Assembly (NCBI RefSeq): GCF_004923315.1
Contig: NZ_CP039651.1
Coordinates: 124,001-188,000, forward strand
DNA length: 64,000 nt
Source: Azospirillum sp. TSA2s
Lineage (GTDB): Bacteria > Pseudomonadota > Alphaproteobacteria > Azospirillales > Azospirillaceae
Direction of reading: 5' to 3'
Shown: in pieces, positions 42,292 through 50,236 of the stretch
Position numbering within the stretch: the first letter of the stretch is position 1
Layout of the letters: each line of letters opens with the position of its first letter
Notes under the pieces: generated by a model
Databases searched by the model: none
What the model was told of the DNA's origin: nothing
What the model saw: the letters and a program-made list of their open reading frames with translations, nothing else
Made by a program: the position numbers and the translations under genes

Positions 42292-43836
42292 TCAATGGAA
42301 GTAGCCGCCGCCGCGGATGTTGGCGTGCAGCAGGGGCGGAGCATCGGCGGCTTGGCGCCGGGGCTTGCGGTCGAGATTGTTGTCCAGGATCGAGCCGAGG
42401 CTCGTGGCGGACAGCGCGCCGATCTCGACGGCCCGAGCACAGGCCGCTTCGGCACGGGCGACATCGACGCCGCGCAGGCGCTTGAGGATGCCCAGGCAGG
42501 AGCGAAAGCCCTGTTCGGGATGGCGGCGGCTAGCCAGCACCGCCAGGATCAGCGCCTCGGTGTTCGGGCCGATGGCGGCGGCATCGCGTCGGAACCGCGC
42601 TTCGCTCCACCCGGCGTAGAAGCGGTGGTTGCTCGGCATGTGATCGGGGTGGGTGGCGTGGCGGGCACCGCCAAAGCGGCGGACGTGGACGGCGACCCGC
42701 TGGCCAGCATGGAACACCTCCACCGTGCTGGCGGTGACGCGGGCCTCGATTTCCTGGCGGATCAGAGCGTGAGGCACCGAGTAGAAGAAGCCGCAGACCT
42801 CGACATGATAGTCGAGATTGACGCGCGCCCGCTTCCACTCGGCGTATTCGTACGGCGTCTCGGGCAGCGCCGCCATCGCCGGAAGCTCGATCTGAAGGAA
42901 GAGGTCGCGCCGGGTGACGCCGAGCTTGCGCATGACACGGGTGTTGATCTGCTCCACGGCCTCGCTGACGGCTTTCTGGCACTCCGCCAGCGAGAAGAAG
43001 GGGACGTTGCGCAGGCGCCCGAGGATGTAGGACTGGGCCAGACGAACGCCGCCCTCGACCTTGGCCTTGTCGCGCGGCTTGCGCGGGCGTGCCGGAAGAA
43101 TGCCGACGCGGTAATGCTCGGCCATCCGGGCGTAGGTTGGGTTCGCCTCGGGATCGTAGAAGGAGGCGCGCTGGATCCCGGCCTTCAAATTGTCGGGCAC
43201 CACGAGACGGGGCACCTTGCCGAAGAAGGTGAACATACGGACATGCGCGCCGATCCAGTCCGGCAGGCTCTGGCTCCAGGTCGGCTCGGCATAGGTGTAG
43301 TTGGAGGCGCCCAGCACCGCCACGAACAACTCCGCCGTCCGCACCTCGCCGGAGAGCGGGTCGATGATGGGAATGGTCTTGCCGGAGAAATCCACGAAGA
43401 CCCTCTCCCCGGCGACATGATGCTGGCGCATGGTCGGCGCCAGTTTGCGTTCGAACTCGCGGTACAGATCACAGAACCGGCTGTACCCATAGCCGTCCGG
43501 ATGGACTTGGCGATACTCCTCCCAGAGCATGAGGAGATGGACCCCTGGCCGCTTGAGTTCGCGGGCGACGGTCGGCCAATCGGGCTCGACGCGCCGCCGG
43601 ATCCCGGTCTGGGTGTCGGGGCGCCCGAACAGACGCTCCTCCAGCACGGCGTCGGTGAGATCCTCGGGCAAGGGCCAGTCCAGTCCGGCGCCGGTGATCC
43701 GGGCCATGTAGTCCTGGATGGTGCTGCGCGCGACCCCGAGTTGAAGGGCGATGGCCCGGTCGCTCAGCTTCCTGGGGTCGTGCTTGAGCCTCAGCAGTTC
43801 TCGGATTTGCCTCATCGTCAGCCTCTTCTTGCTCAT
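42292..43836 (-). CDS. istA: IstA-like DDE transposase of IS21 copy 2
   Basis: 514 residues. N-terminal helix-turn-helix MRQIRELLRLKHDPRKLSDR with ALQLGVARSTIQDYMARI. The DDE domain starts GERVFVDFSGKTIPIIDPLS (first Asp), continues with FGKVPRLVVPDNLKAGIQRA (second Asp), and has the Glu in the KDKAKVEGGVRLAQSYILG-type block (RDKAKVEGGVRLAQ). The C-terminal region binds IstB. Full length and apparently functional. Confidence 0.93.
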   Translation of the reverse strand: MSKKRLTMRQIRELLRLKHDPRKLSDRAIALQLGVARSTIQDYMARITGAGLDWPLPEDLTDAVLEERLFGRPDTQTGIRRRVEPDWPTVARELKRPGVHLLMLWEEYRQVHPDGYGYSRFCDLYREFERKLAPTMRQHHVAGERVFVDFSGKTIPIIDPLSGEVRTAELFVAVLGASNYTYAEPTWSQSLPDWIGAHVRMFTFFGKVPRLVVPDNLKAGIQRASFYDPEANPTYARMAEHYRVGILPARPRKPRDKAKVEGGVRLAQSYILGRLRNVPFFSLAECQKAVSEAVEQINTRVMRKLGVTRRDLFLQIELPAMAALPETPYEYAEWKRARVNLDYHVEVCGFFYSVPHALIRQEIEARVTASTVEVFHAGQRVAVHVRRFGGARHATHPDHMPSNHRFYAGWSEARFRRDAAAIGPNTEALILAVLASRRHPEQGFRSCLGILKRLRGVDVARAEAACARAVEIGALSATSLGSILDNNLDRKPRRQAADAPPLLHANIRGGGYFH

Positions 43837-44078
43837 CGCGTCTTCGTTCCTGCTTGGGACGGAAAGAGCGATGCATCGGTTGATGCTGACCTGTCGGGCA
43901 AGGTGTCATCCCAGCCCCCACCTCTCCGCAACCAGAGGGGTGGCCGGATCCCAATCGGAACCGGTGGCCGGAAGCCGATCGGAACGGGTGGCCGACTTGA
44001 TGTCGGAATCAGTGGCCGGGATCAAATCGGAATGGGTGGCCGGATGATGTCGGAATTCGCAGCCCTATCGCACTCAGC

Positions 44079-44184
44079 GTCGGACCGGTACATTGGGCTC
44101 ACTTAGCGCCGCTTGCATGCTGCAGCGTTTGCAAAGTGTCCAGCTTCGGCTGGAGGACCTAGTTGGGGTCTTGAAACAACCAGC
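44079..44184 (+). repeat. 105-bp conserved promoter/leader repeat, copy 2
   Basis: Counterpart of 4821-4925 with the same order: TACATT box, CACTTAG, GCTTGCATG, hairpin CCAGC-TTCG-GCTGG and GACCTAGTTGGGGTC. Here it begins 18 bases after the right end of IS21 copy 2, which has displaced its palindrome (E8). Confidence 0.85.
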
Positions 44185-44238
44185 GCTCACGCCGCGGCCT
44201 CAGTGCCACGGCATCCGGCGACACTCGTCGCCGATGAT

Positions 44239-44284
44239 CCCCTGGGGAGGCATTCTCCCCACACAGGGGAAATCCGCCTCCTCG
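44239..44284 (+). promoter_or_regulatory. structured leader G (radC-motif-like)
   Basis: CCCC-t-GGGG, or GGGGAGGC with GCCTCCTC (one G-U) enclosing CCCC-acaca-GGGG. It lies 67 bases before the ATG at 44352, the longest spacing in the family. Confidence 0.55.
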
Positions 44285-44351
44285 AACAGCCCCGGAGGGT
44301 CAGCCCTTTGGGCCGGCAACCCTCCTCTTTCCGTAAGGGAGTTGTGCTACT

Positions 44352-44792
44352 ATGTCTGTCGACAGGTTGTTCGAGTACGAGGAAGAGCTTCGCGCTGGCG
44401 GCGCGCCGAATGCCGAGGTGTTCACCAAGGCGCTGCGCGGCGTTCTCAGGGAGCTCAAACAGGAGAGGTCCGGTATGGAGGCTTCTGTCACCGAGCTGAA
44501 GGGCGGCATCGACAAGCTCGACGGCCGCTTCGACAAGCTCGACGCCAGCATCGACAAGCTCGATGACCGCATCGACAAGCTCGACGGCCGCGTTGACAAG
44601 CTCGACCATAAGGTCGATGCCGTTGAGCTCCGGCTCAATGCTCGCATCGACTTGGTCAAAGCTGAGCTCACCACCGAGATCCGAAACAGTAGCCTTGAAA
44701 TCATGAAGGCGATGAACAACCAACTTTACAAGACAATGGGGTCGATCGGCACCATCATCGCCGTTTTCTACCTCGTCGAAAAGTTCACCTGA
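44352..44792 (+). CDS. coiled-coil protein with C-terminal membrane anchor
   Basis: 146 residues. A regular heptad array at about 50-105 repeats IDKLDGRFDKLDASIDKLD-type units seven or so times, predicting a long coiled coil. A hydrophobic C-terminal segment (GSIGTIIAVFYLV) near 125-142 would anchor it in the membrane. This resembles DUF1640-type small coiled-coil proteins. First gene behind the split promoter E8 and leader G. Role unknown. Confidence 0.7.
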   Translation: MSVDRLFEYEEELRAGGAPNAEVFTKALRGVLRELKQERSGMEASVTELKGGIDKLDGRFDKLDASIDKLDDRIDKLDGRVDKLDHKVDAVELRLNARIDLVKAELTTEIRNSSLEIMKAMNNQLYKTMGSIGTIIAVFYLVEKFT

Positions 44793-44818
44793 CAGCAGTC
44801 GGGCGCGACACACAAACA

Positions 44819-44865
44819 CCCTGCGGGGAGGTCTCCTCCCCACCAGGGGAGAACTGCCTCCTCGC
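44819..44865 (+). promoter_or_regulatory. structured leader H (radC-motif-like)
   Basis: CCC-tgc-GGGG, or GCGGGGAGG with CCTCCTCGC enclosing a perfect CTCCCC-acca-GGGGAG. It ends 35 bases before the ATG at 44901. Confidence 0.6.
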
Positions 44866-44900
44866 ATCATCGTCCATTCGCGACAACGAGGAAGCAGACC

Positions 44901-45713
44901 ATGAACAAGCACTTCGACACCGTCTTTGCCTTGGCCGAAACGTCGCCCGGCTTTGACGATGCTGCGAACCGTTCTGAGATCATCCAGGCCAAGCGCGAGC
45001 TGGCGGCCTATGCCGGGCTGCAGGCGGCTGCTGAGGCGCTGATCGGCGCTTGGGGGAAGGGAAACCTCTCCCAGCCAATGCAGGCCATTCAGAAGGCCGT
45101 GGATGCGTTTTCTGCCCTATCGTCCTTGCCGGCGCCGGGGCATGTCCGCAAGTTCCTTGACCTCTCGACTGCTCACCTGGACGCGGAGGGAAGGGATCAT
45201 CTGGAACAGGGTGGCGAGGGGATGGTCGTCTATCCCACCGCCTACGGATGGTTCGTCTACGTGTCGGAACCCGATGCGCTGGCGAGCTACACCGTGCCGC
45301 AGTGCCTGCTCGACATCCTGGATCGCGCCCGACAACTCGGATGTGATTATGTGCTCCTCGACTGCGATGCCGAGGAGGACAGCGAACTTCCGACGTTCGA
45401 CGAGGCCGGTGCCGTCGAGGTTCCGGAAGCCCCTCCGCAGCAGCCCGAGCCCGTCGCGGAGGTGGTGGCGGACGCTTCCAACTTCTGTGCCGAGCCCGGC
45501 ACTCCCCCCTGGGACGAAGCCTGGGCGGCCCTGGTCGCCGAGTTCGGCGATCCGGTCTGTCTCAGCACCGACGGGTGCCATAGCTGGCAGTATCTCGGCA
45601 CCACCCAGAAGCCCGACGGCACCTGGAAGCACATCTTCCGCCACCGGTCGCTCTCGGCCGCGGGAGGCCAGCGGACCTATCGTGAGTACCCGGCGACGCC
45701 GCCGGCTCGCTGA
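44901..45713 (+). CDS. DUF5983-like protein
   Basis: 270 residues. The central part (about 85-175) matches what I know as DUF5983: LDLSTAHLDAEGRDHLEQGG, VVYPTAYGWFVYVSEPDALA, LLDILDRARQLGCDYVLLDC and DAEEDSELPTFDE. It is followed by a Pro/Glu linker and a C-terminal region of about 85 residues (WDEAWAALVAEFGDPV). This domain is common on proteobacterial plasmids beside anti-restriction and conjugation genes; its biochemical function is unknown. Confidence 0.65.
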   Translation: MNKHFDTVFALAETSPGFDDAANRSEIIQAKRELAAYAGLQAAAEALIGAWGKGNLSQPMQAIQKAVDAFSALSSLPAPGHVRKFLDLSTAHLDAEGRDHLEQGGEGMVVYPTAYGWFVYVSEPDALASYTVPQCLLDILDRARQLGCDYVLLDCDAEEDSELPTFDEAGAVEVPEAPPQQPEPVAEVVADASNFCAEPGTPPWDEAWAALVAEFGDPVCLSTDGCHSWQYLGTTQKPDGTWKHIFRHRSLSAAGGQRTYREYPATPPAR

Positions 45714-45760
45714 TCGGCGCTGATTCACGCCTGCGCTCCGTGCGCGGCACACAACACCAA

Positions 45761-45795
45761 CCCGACCGGGTGCGTCTCCCGGTGGGGGCGCACTC
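45761..45795 (+). promoter_or_regulatory. structured leader I (radC-motif-like)
   Basis: CCC-gacc-GGG, or GGGTGCG with CGCACTC enclosing CCC-ggt-GGG. It ends 28 bases before the ATG at 45824, which has AAGGAGG. Confidence 0.55.
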
Positions 45796-45823
45796 CGTCC
45801 CCATCGTCCAAGGAGGACTCCCG

Positions 45824-46324
45824 ATGAAGAAGTTGACGCTCAAGGGCATCCCCGCCTCGCTGGTCGTTTTCGACTACCAGGCGGTCGGCGGCCCAATGCG
45901 CGCCTACTGCGCCGAAATGCCGGCGCGTAAGTGGCTCGAGGCGCACGGCTTCTGGGCCGGCCATTCTGTTCACATCCAAGAGATTGTTGAATGGGAACGG
46001 TCGCCCACGGACCGGGCTGCCGACGTGTTGTTCCGGATCGGAACGCACGAGGCCAAGTTCTCCGACCTGATCCGAACCGACCTGCCGGTCGGTACGGGCG
46101 GCACCGCGGAAGCAGGAGACTTGATGCAGCTTGAACTTGACGGAGCCTGGGCGTTTTTCGACCACTCCTGCGCAAGCTGGACTGGCTTTTCCGTTACAAG
46201 CTCCGCAATGGACGGCCGCCGCGGCTTCACGCTGGACCCCGAGTTCGCTCGGGCCTGGCTGGACCGAGGACGATGCCGCCTGCGGCTGCACACGCAACGG
46301 CTTTCGGCCAAAGCGGCTGCCTGA
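45824..46324 (+). CDS. hypothetical protein
   Basis: 166 residues (MKKLTLKGIPASLVVFDYQA...). Mixed alpha/beta, soluble, with AWAFFDHSCASWTGFSVTSS and a basic C-terminal tail (RCRLRLHTQRLSAKAAA). Strong Shine-Dalgarno AAGGAGG. It lies behind leader I and is third in the second leader-linked cluster. No family recognised. Confidence 0.65.
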   Translation: MKKLTLKGIPASLVVFDYQAVGGPMRAYCAEMPARKWLEAHGFWAGHSVHIQEIVEWERSPTDRAADVLFRIGTHEAKFSDLIRTDLPVGTGGTAEAGDLMQLELDGAWAFFDHSCASWTGFSVTSSAMDGRRGFTLDPEFARAWLDRGRCRLRLHTQRLSAKAAA

Positions 46325-46386
46325 GCGTCCCTCAGGTTCGCCACATCGCACGCGCTGACCGGCCCTCCGCCGGCAGCGACACTTAA

Positions 46387-46430
46387 CCCCACCGGGGCGA
46401 CCACGCCCCGGGATGGGTGTCGTGCGCCCG
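46387..46430 (+). promoter_or_regulatory. structured leader J (radC-motif-like)
   Basis: CCCC-acc-GGGG, or GGGCG with CGCCC plus flanking pairs, enclosing CCC-cgggat-GGG. It ends 15 bases before the ATG at 46446. Confidence 0.55.
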
Positions 46431-46445
46431 CCAATGGAGGATCCC

Positions 46446-46712
46446 ATGCTGAATGAGGAAAGCCCCCGTGCTCGTGCGTACGCCATCGTGTTCCTTTACC
46501 GCGTCCAGAAGATCTCTTTTCTGCGCGCGATACGGGAGCTGGTTGCGCTCGGCATGCCCGAGCTGAGTGGCAAAGGCTCGTGCCCCGTGGTCGACGCCCT
46601 CTATGCCCACTCGCTGGACGCGCTCCGTCGGATCATTCGGGAGAACGTCCCGGAGCCCAGACCCCAGCTACCCGATACCAGCAAGCTGCTTCGCCTTGCG
46701 AGAGCCGCCTGA
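46446..46712 (+). CDS. hypothetical 88-residue helical protein
   Basis: MLNEESPRARAYAIVFLYRV... It appears all-helical (SFLRAIRELVALGMPE, VDALYAHSLDALRRIIRENV) and basic at the C-terminus. Ribosome site GGAGGATCCC. It lies behind leader J. Unknown function. Confidence 0.6.
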   Translation: MLNEESPRARAYAIVFLYRVQKISFLRAIRELVALGMPELSGKGSCPVVDALYAHSLDALRRIIRENVPEPRPQLPDTSKLLRLARAA

Positions 46713-46728
46713 CCCACATCACCACAAA

Positions 46729-46772
46729 CCCATGGGGACCATGCCTCCCCAATGGGAACCGGCGTGCTCCCC
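46729..46772 (+). promoter_or_regulatory. structured leader K (radC-motif-like)
   Basis: CCC-at-GGGG, or GGGGACCATGC with GCGTGCTCCCC (10 of 11 positions pair) enclosing CCC-aat-GGG. It ends 17 bases before the ATG at 46790. Confidence 0.55.
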
Positions 46773-46789
46773 GTCCGAGGAGAACTTCG

Positions 46790-47338
46790 ATGAGCACCCC
46801 GCAAGAGACCGTCCGACGTTTCGTCACGTCTGATGGCTTCACCTACTTTCACCTGGATAACGTTTGGCGCGACTCAATCCTGTCCGGGCTCGTCGATGTG
46901 AGCTGGGACGGTGGCGAAAGCGGCCCGATCGGCGAGGATGGCTCGATGTCGGGCATCCTCGATGTCGTGCAGCCGGTGCTGCGCGTCTCGTGGATCGACG
47001 GTCCGCGCCAAGGTCAGGTGGCGAAGATCCCCATGATCGCCGTGCCCAAGCTGGTCAATGTCGGTGGCCAATGGTTCACCGGATGGCGGCTGGCTGCCGG
47101 CGAGGCTCCATCATGGGTCACTGAGGTGCTCCAGTATGCCCTGAATGAAGGGCATACCCTGGAGGGGTCCCGGTTCATCGCCGACGAGATCGGCGACGAA
47201 CTGGACCGGGGTGACGACCGGCCCAACCTGACATTCACGGTCGATTACCTGGCGACCACGACACCTGCGGTGATCGTGGGCGAGCGGGAGCTGCAGGAGA
47301 CCCAGGCGCCGGTGCAGGCATTCCTGTCCGCACCCTGA
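46790..47338 (+). CDS. hypothetical protein
   Basis: 182 residues from ATG 46790, after GAGGAGAACTTCG. Beta-rich N-terminus (FVTSDGFTYFHLDNVWRDSI, VLRVSWIDGPRQGQVAKIPM) and acidic overall. It ends before a strong GC hairpin at 47361 and closes the second leader-linked cluster. No family recognised. Confidence 0.65.
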   Translation: MSTPQETVRRFVTSDGFTYFHLDNVWRDSILSGLVDVSWDGGESGPIGEDGSMSGILDVVQPVLRVSWIDGPRQGQVAKIPMIAVPKLVNVGGQWFTGWRLAAGEAPSWVTEVLQYALNEGHTLEGSRFIADEIGDELDRGDDRPNLTFTVDYLATTTPAVIVGERELQETQAPVQAFLSAP

Positions 47339-47360
47339 GCCTCCAGACGGCCCTTCATCA

Positions 47361-47380
47361 CCCCTCCCGGTGGGGAGGGG
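47361..47380 (+). terminator. GC-rich hairpin ending the small-gene cluster
   Basis: CCCCTCCC pairs with GGGGAGGGG across a 3-4 base loop, 22 bases after the stop at 47338. It lacks a T-tract. Confidence 0.55.
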
Positions 47381-47435
47381 CCGTCCTTCCGCGAAGCCAC
47401 ACCGTCAAACTGAGACCGTGGCGCAAGGAATTCCC

Positions 47436-47702
47436 TCAGCGCCGGACGGTCCACGGCGGAAGGCGGTGGAACAGCGCAGTGCACGCGAGCGCGAGAGTGA
47501 GCGGGTATACGACCGGTTTGCCGTCGCCGCGGCGGCCGGAGCGATAATGCTTGATGGACTCGACAGACAACCTCAGCGCCGCCGCGGCCTCCTCGCGCGT
47601 TTCGAAGCCCATGGCGTCCATCCAGTCATTGAATGCCTCGGGCGTCATGGCGCCCCAGTCATGGCCGGCGTCGGGGCGGGAATCCGGCGGCGTGCTGCTC
47701 AT
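47436..47702 (-). CDS. small HTH-like protein
   Basis: 88 residues. The segment FNDWMDAMGFETREEAAAAL followed by RLSVESIKHYRSGRR looks like a helix-turn-helix of the XRE-like type, with a C-terminal hydrophobic helix (LTLALACTALFHRLPPW). Small proteins of this layout are common in Rhodospirillales mobile elements. It is the most downstream of the leftward genes 50088-47436. Probably DNA-binding. Confidence 0.6.
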   Translation of the reverse strand: MSSTPPDSRPDAGHDWGAMTPEAFNDWMDAMGFETREEAAAALRLSVESIKHYRSGRRGDGKPVVYPLTLALACTALFHRLPPWTVRR

Positions 47703-47753
47703 AGCGTCCTGATCCTCGATCTGCCCGGCTGCGCGCCGGTCTGCGCAACAGGT

Positions 47754-48041
47754 TTACGCCGCTGCTTTGAGATCGACAACGCGCGATCGCAGTTCCGCTT
47801 TCGTCGGCCGCACCGCACGGCTGATGTGGAGCGCATAGACCGCCACAGCTCTCCAGTACACGGCCAGAGGGCCTTTCTTTCTGGTCCAAGACTTCTCGGC
47901 GCGCACCTTCGCGTCCAGGTACAGGTCGCGGAGGACATCGGAGAGGGCAAGCCGGAGTTCCGGCTGCAGCGTGAGCAGCCTGGCAACAGCCGGCAGGGCG
48001 AGAACAGGATTTCGAACTTCGGGGCGCGAGCTACGGTCCAT
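47754..48041 (-). CDS. hypothetical basic protein
   Basis: 95 residues, helical (LPAVARLLTLQPELRLALSD, VLRDLYLDAKVRAEKSWTRK) and strongly basic. It starts 58 bases downstream of the methyltransferase stop on the same strand, likely the same operon. No family recognised. Confidence 0.6.
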   Translation of the reverse strand: MDRSSRPEVRNPVLALPAVARLLTLQPELRLALSDVLRDLYLDAKVRAEKSWTRKKGPLAVYWRAVAVYALHISRAVRPTKAELRSRVVDLKAAA

Positions 48042-48099
48042 GGTCAGGTCCTTGTTCGTGTTCGACGGTGAGGGAGGTGGTGGTAGCGCACAGCGTTCT

Positions 48100-50088
48100 T
48101 TAGGCGGCGATCTGCAGCCGGCGGCGCGGCGGCGAGTTTGCCGCTACCAGCACTCGGGCCATCTCCGGGCACACGCTGTTGCCGATCCGGGCGATCTGCT
48201 GTTCCTGGGTCAGACTGCGACCGTCGGAAGTGCGATCAATGACGTACTCCGGGGGGAAGCCCTGGATGAGCTTCAGTTCTTGCGGAACCAGCATCCTCAT
48301 CGACAAGTCGACGATCTGGAACCACTCGCCCTTCACGCGGCAGAGGCCCAAAAGGTGCGGCAGTTCGGTCGCCGGGCCTACATAGCCAAGTTGGGCAGCG
48401 AGCGCGGTCAAGAAGGCGTCCGGCTCCGCCGGCGGTAGTTTGCGCAGGCCGCGCGTGCTCTTCCAATCGACGCGCGCCAGGAACCGCCGCACGGCCCGAA
48501 TTTGCTCATGCAGTCGCTTGGCGAAAGCAGTCAGGAGAGCGTCCTCGAAGGTAACGCTCACAGCGTCTAAGGCCCTACCAACTGGCTCCATTCTGGTCTG
48601 GACGAGGCCCTGGTGCATTCCGGACGCCAGAACAGCCGGAGCCGATCTATCAAGGGCCCGGCCGTCCTTGCACGTACCCTTGAGCACCACAAGGTGAGCG
48701 CCCTCCAGCCCCTGTCCGACACTCGGGGTGTGGAGCTTGTGGATGGTCGCGGTAACCGGCTGCTGGTGGCTGCCCGTTGTGGTGATGGTGGAGGCGGGGT
48801 CCAGCAAGCTGTGCCCAATCTCGCCCGTGTTGTGCTGGGCCAGATAGGCGACGCTGCCAGTGTCTGCGCCCGACAGGGGGTGCGCGTGGCTGGTGAGAAG
48901 AGCACTTTCGTTCTTGGTGACGATCGTCGGGTGCGGCACGCGTGGATCCCGAACCTTGATGGACCGGCTGCCGCGCTGGGTGATCTGCGTTGTGGCCGCA
49001 AGCACAAGCCCATGGGCGTCGCGGGCGGCGGTGATGGTCTTGGCCGGCTGGGTCGAAGCGAAGCCCCGGAACCCCTTGCCTGCATGGTTGAGCGTGGCGA
49101 CGAACGGCTCGTAACCGTCGCGCATCGACGATGCGATCATGAAGCGGTGCGCACCATGGGCCAAGCGGTCCAAGGTGGCGGGCGCGAGCGGCTTCGTCCG
49201 ACCGAAGATGCTCTTGGAGGGCAAGGAGAAGTCAATGCAGGTGGACACCGGGGTGTAGGGCTTCAACAAGCCCGTGCGAACCTCGTCAGAACGTGGGTCG
49301 CCATGGGTCGGCGTCGGCCAGGCGACTGGGACGCCATCGCGGCGTGCGACGATAAACAGGCGGGTTCTAATGGTCGGGACACCAAAGTGATGGGCCGCCA
49401 GGCAGCGGAACTCCAGATGGTACCCGAGCCGCTCCAACTCCTTCCGCCATTGTCGGAAGTAGAGCCCTTTCAGTGCTTCAGCCGGCGCGCTTTGGCTGTC
49501 CGGTGGAACCCCGGAGCCGTCAGGGAATGGATAGAGGATCGGCTCGTCCTCGGTGGGGCCTGCGGTCAGCATCTCTGGAACATTCTCGACGTAAATAACT
49601 TTCGGGCGTTGCCAATCCGGGAGACGCGCCCATCTAATAACAACCCACATCAATCCCCTGATTTTTGGACTTCTCAGCGCCTTACCTGACGCTCTTGACC
49701 AATGACGACAGTCCGGCGATGCCCAGAGATTTCGTATGCTGCGGCCTCTACATGCGATTACGGGATCGACCTCAAACACATCGCTATGAAAATGTTCGGT
49801 ACGAGGATGATTGACTTCGTGCATGGCGATTGCAGCGGCATCATGATTCACCGCTAGATCGACGGGCTTGCCAAGGGCCTGCTCCATTCCCTCCGATGCG
49901 CCGCCGCCACCGGCAAACAGGTCAACGTCCAGCTCATCGTCCGCAGTCGACTTCAAGGACAACGAAAACTGCGCCGCAGGACTCTCCGCCCGTCCCATTG
50001 AGCGACGCGCCTCATTACGGCGGCGCGCGCGGGAACGAGCTGGCATGTGCGGAACGGAAATGGGGCGGGGGTGAACGGACATCGCCAT
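48100..50088 (-). CDS. large C5-cytosine DNA methyltransferase, PDC-motif variant
   Basis: 662 residues from ATG 50088; ATG 50094 and 50082 are in frame. Motif I VDLFAGGGGASEGMEQAL, catalytic Cys127 in WASPDCRHWSRASG (PDC rather than PC), ENV in YVENVPEMLTAG, and IRTRLFIVARRDG as motif VIII. A long target-recognition region is followed by KLIQGFPPEYVIDRT and GNSVCPEMARVLV (motifs IX-X). An orphan by context. QFSLSL at 40-45, before the catalytic domain, resembles a sliding-clamp motif. The promoter region has two GGGTAATTTGTACCC repeats shared with the divergent gene. Confidence 0.87.
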   Translation of the reverse strand: MAMSVHPRPISVPHMPARSRARRRNEARRSMGRAESPAAQFSLSLKSTADDELDVDLFAGGGGASEGMEQALGKPVDLAVNHDAAAIAMHEVNHPRTEHFHSDVFEVDPVIACRGRSIRNLWASPDCRHWSRASGKALRSPKIRGLMWVVIRWARLPDWQRPKVIYVENVPEMLTAGPTEDEPILYPFPDGSGVPPDSQSAPAEALKGLYFRQWRKELERLGYHLEFRCLAAHHFGVPTIRTRLFIVARRDGVPVAWPTPTHGDPRSDEVRTGLLKPYTPVSTCIDFSLPSKSIFGRTKPLAPATLDRLAHGAHRFMIASSMRDGYEPFVATLNHAGKGFRGFASTQPAKTITAARDAHGLVLAATTQITQRGSRSIKVRDPRVPHPTIVTKNESALLTSHAHPLSGADTGSVAYLAQHNTGEIGHSLLDPASTITTTGSHQQPVTATIHKLHTPSVGQGLEGAHLVVLKGTCKDGRALDRSAPAVLASGMHQGLVQTRMEPVGRALDAVSVTFEDALLTAFAKRLHEQIRAVRRFLARVDWKSTRGLRKLPPAEPDAFLTALAAQLGYVGPATELPHLLGLCRVKGEWFQIVDLSMRMLVPQELKLIQGFPPEYVIDRTSDGRSLTQEQQIARIGNSVCPEMARVLVAANSPPRRRLQIAA

Positions 50089-50117
50089 GGACATGACCTC
50101 AGCACTATGGGCGGAGC

Positions 50118-50186
50118 GGGTAATTTGTACCCGACTGCTCCCATATAGCTCTTGCCTCCTTCCTCTGGCAAGGGTAATTTGTACCC
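50118..50186. promoter_or_regulatory. two 15-bp operators GGGTAATTTGTACCC
   Basis: Identical partial palindromes at 50118-50132 and 50172-50186, 54 bp apart (about five helical turns), lie between the divergent genes at 50088 and 50237. A half-copy AAATTACCC occurs at 50291-50299 inside the rightward gene. A regulator bound here could control both directions. Confidence 0.65.
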
Positions 50187-50236
50187 ACGCCGCACGGGCC
50201 GATAAGGCTGGGTTCCAACACAAAGAGGCAAGAAAG

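Larger units (their letters stand above)
41237..44061 (-). mobile_element. IS21-family insertion sequence, copy 2 (intact)
   Basis: 2825 bp. The ends are TGCGGATACCG on the left and, read inwards, TGCGAATTCCGAC on the right. The flanking duplication GCCCTAT is at 41230-41236 and 44062-44068. Several subterminal copies of a motif like GGCCACCTGTTCCGATTTGA occur at both ends (41270-41340 and 43930-44050). Both istA and istB are open, so it should be able to transpose. Confidence 0.92.

Noticed and set aside
42295..44106. 603-codon plus-strand frame opposite istA
   Set aside because: It is antisense to a well-supported IstA gene; long antisense frames are expected in GC-rich coding DNA.
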